From Streptomyces filamentosus (GTDB lineage Bacteria > Actinomycetota > Actinomycetes > Streptomycetales > Streptomycetaceae), in the NCBI RefSeq assembly GCF_014654895.1, contig NZ_BNBE01000001.1:1054001-1118000 (forward strand): a stretch of DNA of 64,000 nucleotides, in the 5' to 3' direction. The notes beneath the pieces were generated by a model. It did not search any database, was not told the origin of the DNA, and saw only the letters and a program-made list of their open reading frames with translations. The number at the start of each line of letters is the position of its first letter. Position 1 is the stretch's first letter. Positions 1-8,333 of this stretch are shown here, one piece after another. Position numbers and translations under genes: made by a program.

Positions 1-935
1 GGGAGGACGGGGCCGCGGCGGGCGGGGGCGAGGTCGCCGATGGCTCCGACGAGTTCGACGATCTCGTCGGCGTCGGTGACGAGGGTGGCGCCGCCGCGCA
101 GGAGTTCGTGGACGCCGGCGGAGAGGGCGCTGGTGACGGGGCCGGGGACGCCCATGGTGTGGCGGCCGAGGCGGGTGGCGGCGCGGGCGGTGACGAGGGA
201 GCCGCTGCGGTGCTGGGCTTCGACGACGACGGTGCCGCGGGTGAGGGCGGCGATGACGCGGTTGCGGAGGATGAAGCGGCTGGGGGTGGGGTGGCTGCCG
301 GGTGGGAGTTCGCCGATGAGGAGTCCTTGGCGGGCGATGCGGTCGAGCAGGCCGGTGTGGCCGCGGGGGTAGGAGGTGTCGACGCCGCTGGCGAGGACGG
401 CGGCGGTGGCTCCGCCGGCGGCGAGGGCGCCTCGGTGGGCGGCGCCGTCGATGCCGTAGGCGGCGCCGGAGACGACGACCCAGCCGTGGCGGGTGAGGCC
501 GGTGGCGAGGTCGGCTGCGGTGTGGGCGCCGTACGGGGTGCAGGCGCGGGCGCCGACGAGGGCGACGGAGCGGAGGGCCCAGGTGCGGAGGGGTGCGGGG
601 CCGCGGGTCCAGAGGCCGAGGGGGCGGGAGTCTCCGAGGTCGTCGAGTTGGGTGGGCCAGTCGGGGTCGCCGGGGATGAGGAAGCGGCCGTCGAGGCGGG
701 TGATGTGGTCGAGGTCGGCGTGGGGGTCGGTGGTGCGGGCGCGGTGGCGCCAGCCGGCGAGGCGGCGGGGGCCGGTGCCGGGGAGCGGGGGTTCGTGGGG
801 GTCCTGGAGGAGGGCGAGGAGGGTGGTGGCGCCGTGGGTGCGGAGGGCGTGGCCGGCTTGTTCGTCGCCGGGTTCGACGATGCGGGTGAGGGCGGCGCGG
901 GCGAGGCGTTCGTCGTCCGGGGGGCGGGGGGTCAC
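1..935 (-). CDS. dprA: DNA processing protein DprA (3' end outside window)
   Basis: DprA binds incoming single-stranded DNA and loads RecA in natural transformation; its role in non-competent actinomycetes is unclear. About 311 codons are visible, and the C-terminus lies beyond the window edge. On the minus strand I read a Rossmann-type start (VALVGAR followed by YG), an SG-x-AYGID motif and an F-x-x-RNR-x-I motif, all typical of the DprA/Smf fold. The start is GTG at 935, overlapping the comM stop as GTGA, which suggests translational coupling. The dprA-comM-yraN order is common in actinobacteria. The family call is firm; only the C-terminal domain cannot be judged. Confidence 0.9.
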   Translation of the reverse strand, partial: MTPRPPDDERLARAALTRIVEPGDEQAGHALRTHGATTLLALLQDPHEPPLPGTGPRRLAGWRHRARTTDPHADLDHITRLDGRFLIPGDPDWPTQLDDLGDSRPLGLWTRGPAPLRTWALRSVALVGARACTPYGAHTAADLATGLTRHGWVVVSGAAYGIDGAAHRGALAAGGATAAVLASGVDTSYPRGHTGLLDRIARQGLLIGELPPGSHPTPSRFILRNRVIAALTRGTVVVEAQHRSGSLVTARAATRLGRHTMGVPGPVTSALSAGVHELLRGGATLVTDADEIVELVGAIGDLAPARRGPVL

Positions 936-2545
936 GGGCGGTCTCCGGTGGTGAGGGGGACGCCCCGGGTGATGCCGGTGCGCAGTTGGAGGGCGTGGGC
1001 GATGTCGTCGTGGTCGGGGCGGTCGTGTCCGGCGAGGTCGGCGATGGTCCAGGCGACGCGGAGGACGCGGTCGAGGCCGCGGGCGGTGAGGAGTCCTCGT
1101 TCGATGTCGCGTTCGGCGTGGGCGAGGGCTCCGGGGGCGGCGAGGTGGCGGGTGCGGAGTTCGTGTCCGGGGATCTCGCTGTTGAGGGTCCAGGGGGTGC
1201 CGGTGAGGCGGGCGGTGGCGCGGGCGCGGGCTTCGCGGACGCGGTCGGCGACGGCGGTGGTGGGTTCGCCCCGGCCGCCGTGGCCGAGGAGGTCGGCGCG
1301 GGTGACGGGTTCGGCTTCGACGCGGAGGTCGACGCGGTCGAGGAGGGGGCCGGAGAGGCGGGCCTGGTAGCGGCGGACGACGGAGGGCGGGCATTCGCAG
1401 CCGGCGCCGTGGAGGGTGTGGCGGCCGCAGGGGCAGGGGTTGGCGGCGAGGGCGAGGAGGAAGCGGGCGGGGAGGCGGACGACGCCGGCGGCGCGGGCGA
1501 TGACGACGTGCCCGGATTCGAGGGGTTGGCGGAGGGCGTCGAGGGCTTTGGTGGAGAACTCGGGGGCTTCGTCCATGAAGAGGACGCCGCGGTGGGCGAG
1601 GGAGACGGCGCCGGGCCGGGGGATGCCGTTTCCGCCGCCGACCAGGGATTGCATGGTGGCGGAGTGGTGGGGTGCGCAGTAGGGGGCGCGGCGGACGAGG
1701 GGTTCGCCGGGCGGGAGGATGCCGGCGACGGAGTGGACGGCGGTGACTTCGAGGGATTCCTGGCGGGTGAGGGGCGGGAGGATGCCGGGGAGTCGTTCGG
1801 CGAGCATGGTCTTTCCGGCGCCGGGTGGTCCGGTGAGGAGGAGGTGGTGTCCGCCGGCGGCGGCGATCTCCAGGGCGCGGCGGGCGGTGTGCTGTCCGGC
1901 GACGTCGGCGAGGTCGGGGCCTTCGCCGGGGTCGGGGGCGAGTCCGGTGCCGGTGCCGGCGCCGGGGATGAGGAGGCCGGCGAGCATGGCGTCGGGGCGG
2001 CCTTGTTCGGTGGGTTCCTCGTCGGGGACGGGTTCGCCGTTGAGGACGGCGATGAGTTGGCGGAGGCTGCGGATGCCGAGGACGGAGACGCCGGGGACGA
2101 GGGAGGCTTCGCCGGCGGTCTGTTCGGGGACGACGACCTGGTGGTAGCCGGCGTCGGCGGCGGCGAGGACGGCGGGGAGGATGCCGCGGACGGGGCGGGC
2201 GCGTCCGTCGAGGCCGAGTTCGCCGATGAGGACGAGGTCGGCGATGGAGCGGGGGTCGACGTGTTCGGCGGCGGCGAGGACGGCGGCGGCGACGGCGAGG
2301 TCGAATCCGCTGCCGGATTTGGGGACGGAGGCGGGGCTGAGGCCGACGGTGAGTTTCTTCTGGGGCCATTCGGCTCCGGAGTTGACGACGGCGGCGCGGA
2401 CGCGGTCGCGGCTTTCGCTGAGGCTCTTGTCGGGGAGGCCGACGAGGGTGAAGGCGGCGACGCCGGGTTCGAGGTCGGCCTGGACCTCGACGACGACGCC
2501 TTCGACGCCGACGAGGGCGACGGAGCAGGTGCGGGCGAATCCCAT
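932..2545 (-). CDS. comM: YifB/ComM family AAA+ ATPase (Mg-chelatase-like)
   Basis: This 537-aa protein belongs to the ComM/YifB family. In naturally competent bacteria ComM is a branch-migration helicase acting on recombination intermediates; its job in Streptomyces is inferred. The N-terminal lon-protease-like domain covers about residues 1-125, Walker A (GPPGAGKT) lies at about 239-246, Walker B reads FMDEAPEF, and a cysteine cluster (NPCPCG with a later CEC) comes before the Mg-chelatase C-terminal domain. The ATG at 2545 overlaps the yraN stop by one base (TGATG). A much longer in-frame reading upstream is ignored because it would run antisense-like through yraN. The gene sits between yraN and dprA with overlaps on both sides, so it is probably in one operon with them. 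Confidence 0.93.
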   Translation of the reverse strand: MGFARTCSVALVGVEGVVVEVQADLEPGVAAFTLVGLPDKSLSESRDRVRAAVVNSGAEWPQKKLTVGLSPASVPKSGSGFDLAVAAAVLAAAEHVDPRSIADLVLIGELGLDGRARPVRGILPAVLAAADAGYHQVVVPEQTAGEASLVPGVSVLGIRSLRQLIAVLNGEPVPDEEPTEQGRPDAMLAGLLIPGAGTGTGLAPDPGEGPDLADVAGQHTARRALEIAAAGGHHLLLTGPPGAGKTMLAERLPGILPPLTRQESLEVTAVHSVAGILPPGEPLVRRAPYCAPHHSATMQSLVGGGNGIPRPGAVSLAHRGVLFMDEAPEFSTKALDALRQPLESGHVVIARAAGVVRLPARFLLALAANPCPCGRHTLHGAGCECPPSVVRRYQARLSGPLLDRVDLRVEAEPVTRADLLGHGGRGEPTTAVADRVREARARATARLTGTPWTLNSEIPGHELRTRHLAAPGALAHAERDIERGLLTARGLDRVLRVAWTIADLAGHDRPDHDDIAHALQLRTGITRGVPLTTGDRP

Positions 2546-2928
2546 CAGGCCACCCCCTGGACGTGGGTGAGGACGGGGGCGCCTCGGCGGGGCAGGACGA
2601 TGCCGACGAGGTCGACGCGGACGCCGCCCGCGGGCGGCGGGCTGTCGGTGTGGTCGAGCCAGCATCCGGCGAGGTACAGGAGCCTGGCCGTCTTGTGCGG
2701 GGTGACGGCGGCCATGGGGTGTTCGAACCGGCCGATGCGGCGGGTCTTGACCTCGCAGATGACGAGGGTGTCGCCGTCGCGGGCGACGATGTCGATCTCT
2801 CCGGCGCGGCCGTAGCGCCAGTTGCGGGCGAGGATGTGCAGGCCGGTCTCGGTGAGCCGGCGGGCCGCCAGCTCTTCTCCGTACCGTCCGAGTGCTTGGG
2901 TCGCGTTGATGTGGACCACCTCCGTCAC
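2545..2928 (-). CDS. yraN: YraN/UPF0102 family endonuclease-like protein
   Basis: This is a 127-aa protein of the UPF0102 family, which has a restriction-endonuclease-like fold. Family landmarks are the [13 protein letters not shown] start, the [10 protein letters not shown] segment that holds the acidic catalytic-type residues, and E-V-K-T-R downstream, giving the usual E...D...ExK arrangement. The cellular role is not established; a part in DNA repair or recombination is inferred from the fold and from linkage to comM and dprA. The start at 2928 gives the usual family length. It overlaps comM by one base, so the two are probably co-translated. Confidence 0.88.
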   Translation of the reverse strand: MTEVVHINATQALGRYGEELAARRLTETGLHILARNWRYGRAGEIDIVARDGDTLVICEVKTRRIGRFEHPMAAVTPHKTARLLYLAGCWLDHTDSPPPAGGVRVDLVGIVLPRRGAPVLTHVQGVA

Positions 2929-3024
2929 CGACTGTGACGGAGGTGGTCCGGGGCGTGTGCGGGGCTGTGGACGAGTGGGCGGCGGTGGAGAACCGGCTCA
3001 CTCACACGGGTGAGAGGAGCGGGG

Positions 3025-3333
3025 TCAGCTGCCGGGCAGTTCGAGGTCGCTCTTGTTGAGTTCCTCGATGTTCACGTCTTTGAAGGTGAGGACGCGGACC
3101 TGCTTGACGAACCTGGCCGGCCGGTACATGTCCCAGACCCAGGCGTCGGCCATGCTGACTTCGAAGAAGACCTCGCCCTGGACCGAGTGCACCTGCATCT
3201 CGTAGTCGTTGGTGAGGTAGAACCGTCGCTCGGTCTCGATCACGTATTTGAACAGCCCGACGACGTCGCGGTACTCCCGGTAGAGCTTCAGCTCCATCTC
3301 GGTCTCGTACTTCTCGAGGTCCTCGGCGCTCAT
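3025..3333 (-). CDS. DUF2469 family protein
   Basis: This 102-aa acidic protein is conserved in actinobacteria and has no established function. The visible core runs from MSAEDLEKYETEMELKLYRE through a hydrophobic middle (DVVGLFKYVIETERRFYL) to a VRVLTFKDVNIEEL tail. I chose the ATG at 3333 because an AAGGGGA ribosome binding site lies just upstream; the longer reading from 3489 would run over the Nudix gene. It lies 55 bases after the Nudix stop, so it is probably in the sipZ-nudix transcription unit, which in S. lividans is reported to carry three unrelated genes after sipZ. Confidence 0.82.
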   Translation of the reverse strand: MSAEDLEKYETEMELKLYREYRDVVGLFKYVIETERRFYLTNDYEMQVHSVQGEVFFEVSMADAWVWDMYRPARFVKQVRVLTFKDVNIEELNKSDLELPGS

Positions 3334-3388
3334 GGCATGTTCCCCTTCAGCCGTGCGTCCCCCTATTGTGCGCCAGCCGCACGCGCCC

Positions 3389-4129
3389 CTAGACGATTTC
3401 CGGGGCGAGCACGACGGGCGTGCTCGGGGGTCCCTCGTCGAGCAGCGTGCGCAGCAGCTCGGCGAGCCTGATGGGGTACACGGTCTCATGGGCCGCCGAC
3501 AGTTCGGCGGAGGTCCACCATCTCAGGCCGGAGAGACTGCGGGTCTCCAGTTCGGTGAGGGCCTGGGGGCCGGGTGCGGGGGCGGTGCGGCGGGTGCGGG
3601 CGAGGAAGTACCACTCGTCCTGGTCCCAGCGGCGGCCCGCGAAGGGGAAGGAGCAGTGGCGGCGCCAGAGGACGGGGCCGAGTTCGGCGTCGGTGATGCC
3701 GGTCTCCTCGGCGAGTTCGCGGAGGGCTGCCTGTTCGCGGGTCTCGTCGCCTTCTAGGCCGCCGCCGGGGGTGAACCACCAGGTGTGGGTGGGGTCGTCG
3801 GGTTCGTGGCCGTGGACGAGGAGGACGCGGTCGTCGGGGTCGAGGAGGATGAGCCGCGCGACCTGCCGGAGGCCGACGGAGGCGGAGCCCGTACCGGCTT
3901 CGCCGCCGGGAGCGGAGCCGGTACCGGTTTCGCCGCCGGGGACGGAGCCCGTGCCTGCGTCACCGCCGGGAACGGATCCTGTACCTGCGTCACCGCCGGA
4001 GACGGAGCCCGTACCCGCGTCGCTCTCGGGGGCGGAGCCCGTACCGGCTTCGCCGCCGGGGGTCGTGCCCGTGCCGCCGGCGGGGGCGTTCTTGTCAGGT
4101 CCCGTGCCGTCCCCGCTGTCCGGGGTCAT
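3389..4129 (-). CDS. NUDIX hydrolase with repetitive N-terminal extension
   Basis: This is a 246-aa Nudix (MutT-like) pyrophosphohydrolase; the substrate cannot be told from sequence. The Nudix box (G-x5-E-x7-REL-x-EE-x-GI) occupies about residues 122-144, after a beta-strand start at about 86 (LRQVARLILL). The first 85 residues are unusual: residues 25-84 are six near-identical 10-residue units of the type GGDAGTGSVP, with no counterpart in a normal Nudix domain. The ATG at 4129 overlaps the sipZ stop as ATGA, so the repetitive part is very probably translated. A housecleaning role beside signal peptidase is conserved by synteny only, with no functional link shown. Confidence 0.88.
   Translation of the reverse strand: MTPDSGDGTGPDKNAPAGGTGTTPGGEAGTGSAPESDAGTGSVSGGDAGTGSVPGGDAGTGSVPGGETGTGSAPGGEAGTGSASVGLRQVARLILLDPDDRVLLVHGHEPDDPTHTWWFTPGGGLEGDETREQAALRELAEETGITDAELGPVLWRRHCSFPFAGRRWDQDEWYFLARTRRTAPAPGPQALTELETRSLSGLRWWTSAELSAAHETVYPIRLAELLRTLLDEGPPSTPVVLAPEIV
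3878..4057. repeat. Six 30-bp tandem repeats inside the Nudix gene
   Basis: Six consecutive 30-base units encode residues 25-84 of the Nudix protein. The consensus peptide is GG(D/E)AGTGS(V/A)P. The units keep frame and differ at a few bases, mainly in the codons for positions 3, 4 and 9. The array looks like a coding minisatellite that could vary in copy number between strains. Confidence 0.85.
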
Positions 4130-4887
4130 GCCTTCACCTTCTCGCGCGCGGGCTTGGTGCGGCGGGTCAGGCGGGTGCTCAGGGGGCCGTAGGCGGCGCC
4201 GGCGAGGATCAGGGCGGCGCCGGCGGCGATGGCGGTCATGAGGGGGACGGCGGGGCCGGGGGTGGAGGTGCCGCCGGGGAGGGCGGCGAAGGCGGCGGGG
4301 CGTTCGACGGTGCCGCCGGAGAGGGGCCAGACGACGGTGTCGACGCGGGCGACCACGGTGGAGCGGGGGACGGAGCCCTGGGCGGCGTCCTCCAGGTGGG
4401 TGCGGGAGTCGAGGGAGGCGGTGCGGTCGTCGCCGAGGAGGAAGAGGCTGTCGGCGGGGACGGTGGCGGTGAAGTCCTCGCCGGAGGCGCGGAGGCTGCC
4501 GCCCGGTCCGGGCCGCAGATACGGTTCTTCGACGGGGGTGCCGTTGACGGTGAGGTGGCCGTCGTCGTCGCAGCAGGCGACGGTGTCGCCGCCGACCGCG
4601 ACGACCCGCTTGAGCATGGGCGAGTTGCCCCAGAGGGGGTCCTTGAAGACGACGACGTCGCCGCGCCGGACCTCGTCGCCGTCGATGCGCTGGGCGAGGA
4701 CCTTGGAGCCGATGGCGAGGGTGGGGGTCATGGAGCCGGTGGGCACGGTGTACGGCTGGTAGAGCAGGGCTCCCCCGGCGAAGCCGCCGAGGAAGAGCAG
4801 ACAGCCGACGGCCACGGCCAGTCCCGACAGCGTGCTGCCGAGCCGGCCGCGGCCGTCACTCTTCTTGGTCGTTCCGCTCATGCGCAC
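4126..4887 (-). CDS. sipZ: Type I signal peptidase, SipZ-like
   Basis: This 253-aa membrane protease removes signal peptides from secreted precursors on the outer face of the membrane. An N-terminal membrane segment spans about 20-42. The catalytic serine is Ser52 in PTGSMTPTL and the general-base lysine is Lys93 in KRVVAVGGD. Box E reads GDDRTASLDSR. A second hydrophobic segment near the C-terminus (about 215-235) is followed by a basic tail, the extra anchor described for SipX, SipY and SipZ of S. lividans. It is the last of four tandem sip genes. A 47-base gap separates it from sipY, in agreement with the S. lividans report that sipZ heads its own operon. Confidence 0.92.
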   Translation of the reverse strand: MRMSGTTKKSDGRGRLGSTLSGLAVAVGCLLFLGGFAGGALLYQPYTVPTGSMTPTLAIGSKVLAQRIDGDEVRRGDVVVFKDPLWGNSPMLKRVVAVGGDTVACCDDDGHLTVNGTPVEEPYLRPGPGGSLRASGEDFTATVPADSLFLLGDDRTASLDSRTHLEDAAQGSVPRSTVVARVDTVVWPLSGGTVERPAAFAALPGGTSTPGPAVPLMTAIAAGAALILAGAAYGPLSTRLTRRTKPAREKVKA

Positions 4888-4934
4888 CCCAGAGGTCTGT
4901 CGACGTTCCGGGACGGCACCCTACCCGCGGGAAG

Positions 4935-5840
4935 CTACTCGGCGGTATGCCGTGCGGCCCGCTTCTTGCGGCGCCAGAGCACCAGCGGGAGCGCTCCGGC
5001 GAAGCCGGCGGCCGCGGGGAGCGCCTGGTCGAGGCCGGGCTGGTCGAAGACGTCCGGCACCGGGAGCGTGGCCCAGCGGGTGACGGGCCAGACGACGAGG
5101 ACGGCGCGGCCGACGACCTGGTCCTCGGCGACGGTGCCGCCGCCGGGCAGCTCCTGGTGGAAGCGGGAGTCGAGCGAGTTCTGCCGGTTGTCGCCCATGA
5201 CCCAGATGCGGTCCTGGGGGACCTTGATCGGGCCGAAGGAGTCCTGGCAGGGGACGGAGCCTGGGAAGAGGTAGGCGGTCTCGTCGAGTTCCTTGCCGTT
5301 GAGGACGACCTTGCCGCCCGCCTTGCAGGAGACGGTGTCGCCGCCGACGGCGATGACGCGCTTGATGAGGTCCTTCTCCTCGGCGGACGGCATGAGGCCG
5401 ATGAAGCTGAGGAACTTCTGGATCGCGTTGGGCGCGGGCGTCTGCGCGGTCTCCAGCCAGCCGCCCGGGTCGTGGAAGACGACGACCTCGCCGCGCTCGG
5501 GCTCGGAGCCGAACCAGGGGGTCAGTTTGTCGACGAGGACCCGGTCGCCCTTCTTCAGGGTGTTCATCATCGATTCCGAGGGGATCGAGAACGCCTGCAC
5601 CAGGAAGGTCTTGATCAGCAGGGCGAGAATCAGGGCGATGCCGATGAGGAGCGGCAGTTCCTTCCAGAAGGAACGCTGCTTCCTCGGGTGCGCGCCGGAT
5701 CCGCCGGTCTCGTCGGCGGATCCGGTGCCGTCGGCTCCGTCGCCGAACCCGCCGGTCCCGCCGGACCTGTCGGTCCCGCCGGTTCCGTCCGGTTCTCCGC
5801 CGGGCGACGACGTCCCGCCGCTGGTGTTGTCTTCCGTCAC
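4935..5840 (-). CDS. sipY: Type I signal peptidase, SipY-like
   Basis: This is a signal peptidase I of about 301 aa. A long polar Gly/Asp/Thr-rich cytoplasmic N-terminus (1-58) comes before a membrane segment at about 62-84. The catalytic pair is Ser90 (PSESMMNTL) and Lys160 (KRVIAVGGD), and box E reads MGDNRQNSLDSR. A short C-terminal hydrophobic stretch ends in WRRKKRAARH. I chose the GTG at 5840 because GAGGTG lies at good spacing and the codon begins four bases after the sipX stop; the ATG at 5924 would overlap sipX by 80 bases. In S. lividans SipY has a major role in secretion; that role here is inferred. Confidence 0.9.
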   Translation of the reverse strand: MTEDNTSGGTSSPGGEPDGTGGTDRSGGTGGFGDGADGTGSADETGGSGAHPRKQRSFWKELPLLIGIALILALLIKTFLVQAFSIPSESMMNTLKKGDRVLVDKLTPWFGSEPERGEVVVFHDPGGWLETAQTPAPNAIQKFLSFIGLMPSAEEKDLIKRVIAVGGDTVSCKAGGKVVLNGKELDETAYLFPGSVPCQDSFGPIKVPQDRIWVMGDNRQNSLDSRFHQELPGGGTVAEDQVVGRAVLVVWPVTRWATLPVPDVFDQPGLDQALPAAAGFAGALPLVLWRRKKRAARHTAE

Positions 5841-5844
5841 GCTC

Positions 5845-6852
5845 TCACCTCTGGCCCCGTCGGCCCTGTCCTCGGGCCCGTCCTGTCCGGAACGCGCGCC
5901 GACGGCCACTTCCCCCACGTCCACTCCTCGATTCGTGCGAACGCCGGTCCCCGAACAGGAACAGGCCCGCCATTCCCATAACGAGCAGGAGTTCCCCGGG
6001 GGTCGGTGGCCGGGGCGATCCGTTCACGTTCCGAGGGGACACACTATGCGAGATGCCGAGCGCGGTCCCGGAGGCCGCGGGTCCGTCCGGCACGGCGGCG
6101 AAGGTCTCGCGTTCCTCCAGGCGGCGCCAGTGGCCGAGGGGCCAGGCGATCACGACCGCGCGGCCGACGACCTGTTCCTCGGCGATGGTGCCCCGGCCGG
6201 GTTCGTCGAGGTGGTAGCGCGAGTCGGCGGAGTCGGAGCGGTGGTCGCCGAGGACGAAGATCCGGCCCTCGGGGACCTTCACCTCGAAGGGGATCGTGGA
6301 GGGCTTGTCGCCGGGGTTGAGGTACGGCTCGTCCAGGGGCACGCCGTTGACGGTGATCCGGCCGTCCTGGCCGCAGCAGCGGACGGTGTCGCCGCCGACC
6401 GCGACGACGCGCTTGATGAGGTCGCGCTCGTCGGCGGAGGGCATGAGTCCGATGAAGGTCAGCGCCTGCTTGAACTGTTTCACGCCGATCGGGTCGTCGG
6501 CGGCGGGTGCCGTCTCCTGGTGGAGCCAGTTCCCGGGGTCCTCGAAGACCACGACGTCCCCGCGCTGCGGCTTCGCGCCGAACCACGGGGTGAGCTTGTC
6601 GACGAGGACCCGGTCGTCGATCCGGATCGTCTGCTCCATGGAGCCGGACGGGATGACGAAGGCCTGGACGAGGAAGGTCTTGAGGACGAGCGCGATCAGC
6701 ACGGCGACGCCGACGAGGAGGGGGATCTCGCGGAGCGCGGAGCGCTGCCGGCGCCGCTTGACCTTGCGGGCCAGCCGGCGGCGGTCGGCCCTGCCGGGGG
6801 GTGCCGGGGCCTCGCCCGGTTCCGTGGCGGCCCGGCGGCCGCGGCTACCCAT
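5845..6852 (-). CDS. sipX: Type I signal peptidase, SipX-like
   Basis: This 335-aa signal peptidase I has a very basic cytoplasmic N-terminus (arginine/lysine run at 21-42) and a membrane anchor at about 43-65. The catalytic pair is Ser71 (PSGSMEQTI) and Lys147 (KRVVAVGGD). Box E reads LGDHRSDSADSR. A second hydrophobic segment near 295-312 (LLLVMGMAGLFLFG) gives the two-anchor layout. The ATG at 6852 has GGGGGAG upstream and overlaps the sipW stop by eight bases, so sipW-sipX-sipY read as a tightly packed operon. Confidence 0.92.
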   Translation of the reverse strand: MGSRGRRAATEPGEAPAPPGRADRRRLARKVKRRRQRSALREIPLLVGVAVLIALVLKTFLVQAFVIPSGSMEQTIRIDDRVLVDKLTPWFGAKPQRGDVVVFEDPGNWLHQETAPAADDPIGVKQFKQALTFIGLMPSADERDLIKRVVAVGGDTVRCCGQDGRITVNGVPLDEPYLNPGDKPSTIPFEVKVPEGRIFVLGDHRSDSADSRYHLDEPGRGTIAEEQVVGRAVVIAWPLGHWRRLEERETFAAVPDGPAASGTALGISHSVSPRNVNGSPRPPTPGELLLVMGMAGLFLFGDRRSHESRSGRGGSGRRRAFRTGRARGQGRRGQR

Positions 6853-7786
6853 GTCCGCTCCCCCGGGGCCCGGTCGGGTGCCCGCCGGCCGGCGGCGCCG
6901 GTACGGCGTCGTACGCGCCGCTCTCGGGGACGGTGGTCCAGCGGGCGACGGGCCAGACGATCCAGTCGGCGCGGCCGACGACCTTGTCGACGGGGACCAT
7001 GCCGCCGCCGGGGCTGCCGAGGTGGTCGCGGGAATCGCTGGACTGGCTGCGGTGGTCGCCCATCACCCACAGGGTGCCCGGGGGGACGACGACGTCGAAG
7101 GGGACGTCGGAGGGGCGGTCGCCGGGGGTGAGGTACGGCTCCTCGACGCGGGTGCCGTTGACGGTGATCCGGCCCTTGGCGTCGCAGCAGACGACCCGGT
7201 CGCCGCCGACGCCGACGACCCGCTTGACGAAGTCGGTCTCGTCGGGGGCGGCGAGGCCGAGGGCGGCCGCGGCGTCGCGCAGGGGGCCGGTGACGGGGTT
7301 GTCCGCGGGCTCCTCGCGGACGAACGATCCGGTGCCGTCGAAGACGACGACGTCACCGCGGCGCGGCTCGCTGCCGAAACGGTACGCCAGTTTGTTGACC
7401 AGGATCCGGTCCCCGACCTGGAGGGTGGGCTCCATGGAGCCGCTGGGGATCAGGAAGGGCTGGGCGACGAAGTGGCTGAGGAGCAGCAGGAAGCCCACGC
7501 AGGCGACGCCGAGGAGGCCGGTCCTGCGCCAGGAGGGCCCGGCGCCGCGCCCGGAGGCACCACCGTCCGCGTCCTCCGGGCCGTCCCCGCCCTTCGGGCT
7601 TTCCGAGCCCGCCGCCCCCTTCGAGCCCTTCGGGTCCGCCGTGTCCTCCGCGTCGCCGGGGCCGTCCGGGGCTCCCTGCGTCCCGGAAACGCGCACGGAG
7701 CGCGACCCGTCGTCCGTGGCGGGATCCGGTGGGGGATCCGCCGGGGACGAGGGGTCGCGCTCCGTGTGCTGTGCTTCGGTGTCCAT
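6845..7786 (-). CDS. sipW: Type I signal peptidase, SipW-like
   Basis: This 313-aa signal peptidase I is the first sip gene after rplS. A disordered acidic N-terminus (about 1-85) comes before the single membrane anchor (about 89-112). The catalytic pair is Ser117 (PSGSMEPTL) and Lys188 (KRVVGVGGD); box E reads MGDHRSQSSDSR. Unlike the other three it ends in a polar Pro/Gly tail with no C-terminal hydrophobic segment, the difference described for S. lividans SipW. The ATG at 7786 lacks a clear ribosome binding site, so an internal GTG start remains possible. Confidence 0.88.
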   Translation of the reverse strand: MDTEAQHTERDPSSPADPPPDPATDDGSRSVRVSGTQGAPDGPGDAEDTADPKGSKGAAGSESPKGGDGPEDADGGASGRGAGPSWRRTGLLGVACVGFLLLLSHFVAQPFLIPSGSMEPTLQVGDRILVNKLAYRFGSEPRRGDVVVFDGTGSFVREEPADNPVTGPLRDAAAALGLAAPDETDFVKRVVGVGGDRVVCCDAKGRITVNGTRVEEPYLTPGDRPSDVPFDVVVPPGTLWVMGDHRSQSSDSRDHLGSPGGGMVPVDKVVGRADWIVWPVARWTTVPESGAYDAVPAPPAGGHPTGPRGSGHG

Positions 7787-7855
7787 CGGGGGGTGAGCCT
7801 ATCCGGCCCGCCTGTACGAGGAGCGTGAAGCGTCACGCGGGCGGTGAGCCGGGGC

Positions 7856-8206
7856 TCAGCGGTCGCGCTTCTCCTTGATCTTCGCGGCCTTGCCGCGGAG
7901 CTCACGGAGGTAGTAGAGCTTGGCGCGACGGACGTCACCGCGGGTCACGACCTCGATCTTCTCGAAGATCGGGCTGTTCACCGGGAAGGTGCGCTCGACG
8001 CCGACGGAGAACGAGACCTTGCGGACGGTGAAGGTCTCGGAGACGCCGGAGCCCTGGCGGCGGATGACGACGCCCTTGAACTGCTGGATACGCGAGCGGT
8101 TGCCCTCGATGACGCGCACGTGGACGTTCACGGTGTCGCCGGGACGGAAGGCGGGCAGGTCGGAGCGGAGGGAAGCCGCGTTCACCTGGTCGAGCAGGGA
8201 GGCCAT
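7856..8206 (-). CDS. rplS: 50S ribosomal protein L19
   Basis: L19 sits at the 30S-50S interface. The 116-aa sequence holds the family core ([47 protein letters not shown]) and the [16 protein letters not shown] tail. I start it at the ATG at 8206, giving [12 protein letters not shown], which is the usual actinobacterial N-terminus; GGAAAGAGA lies upstream. The extra nine codons from 8233 are not family-like. It is the last gene of the rpsP-khpA-rimM-trmD-rplS cluster and is followed by the sip genes. Confidence 0.96.
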   Translation of the reverse strand: MASLLDQVNAASLRSDLPAFRPGDTVNVHVRVIEGNRSRIQQFKGVVIRRQGSGVSETFTVRKVSFSVGVERTFPVNSPIFEKIEVVTRGDVRRAKLYYLRELRGKAAKIKEKRDR

Positions 8207-8333
8207 GGAGGTCTCTTTCCTCGCCGATGCCACAGGTCATCAGCGGTGACGTACGAATCATGGGAGCGCCGTACGGTCGTTGGCGGGCGGCTCCCCCTGT
8301 GGCAGGGGCGCGCGCCGGACGTACGGCAGTCGC

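Noticed and set aside
108-1370. Long Gly/Ala/Asp/Glu/Val-rich plus-strand frames opposite dprA and comM
   Set aside because: These are antisense mirrors caused by GC3 bias; minus-strand proteins have clear family motifs.
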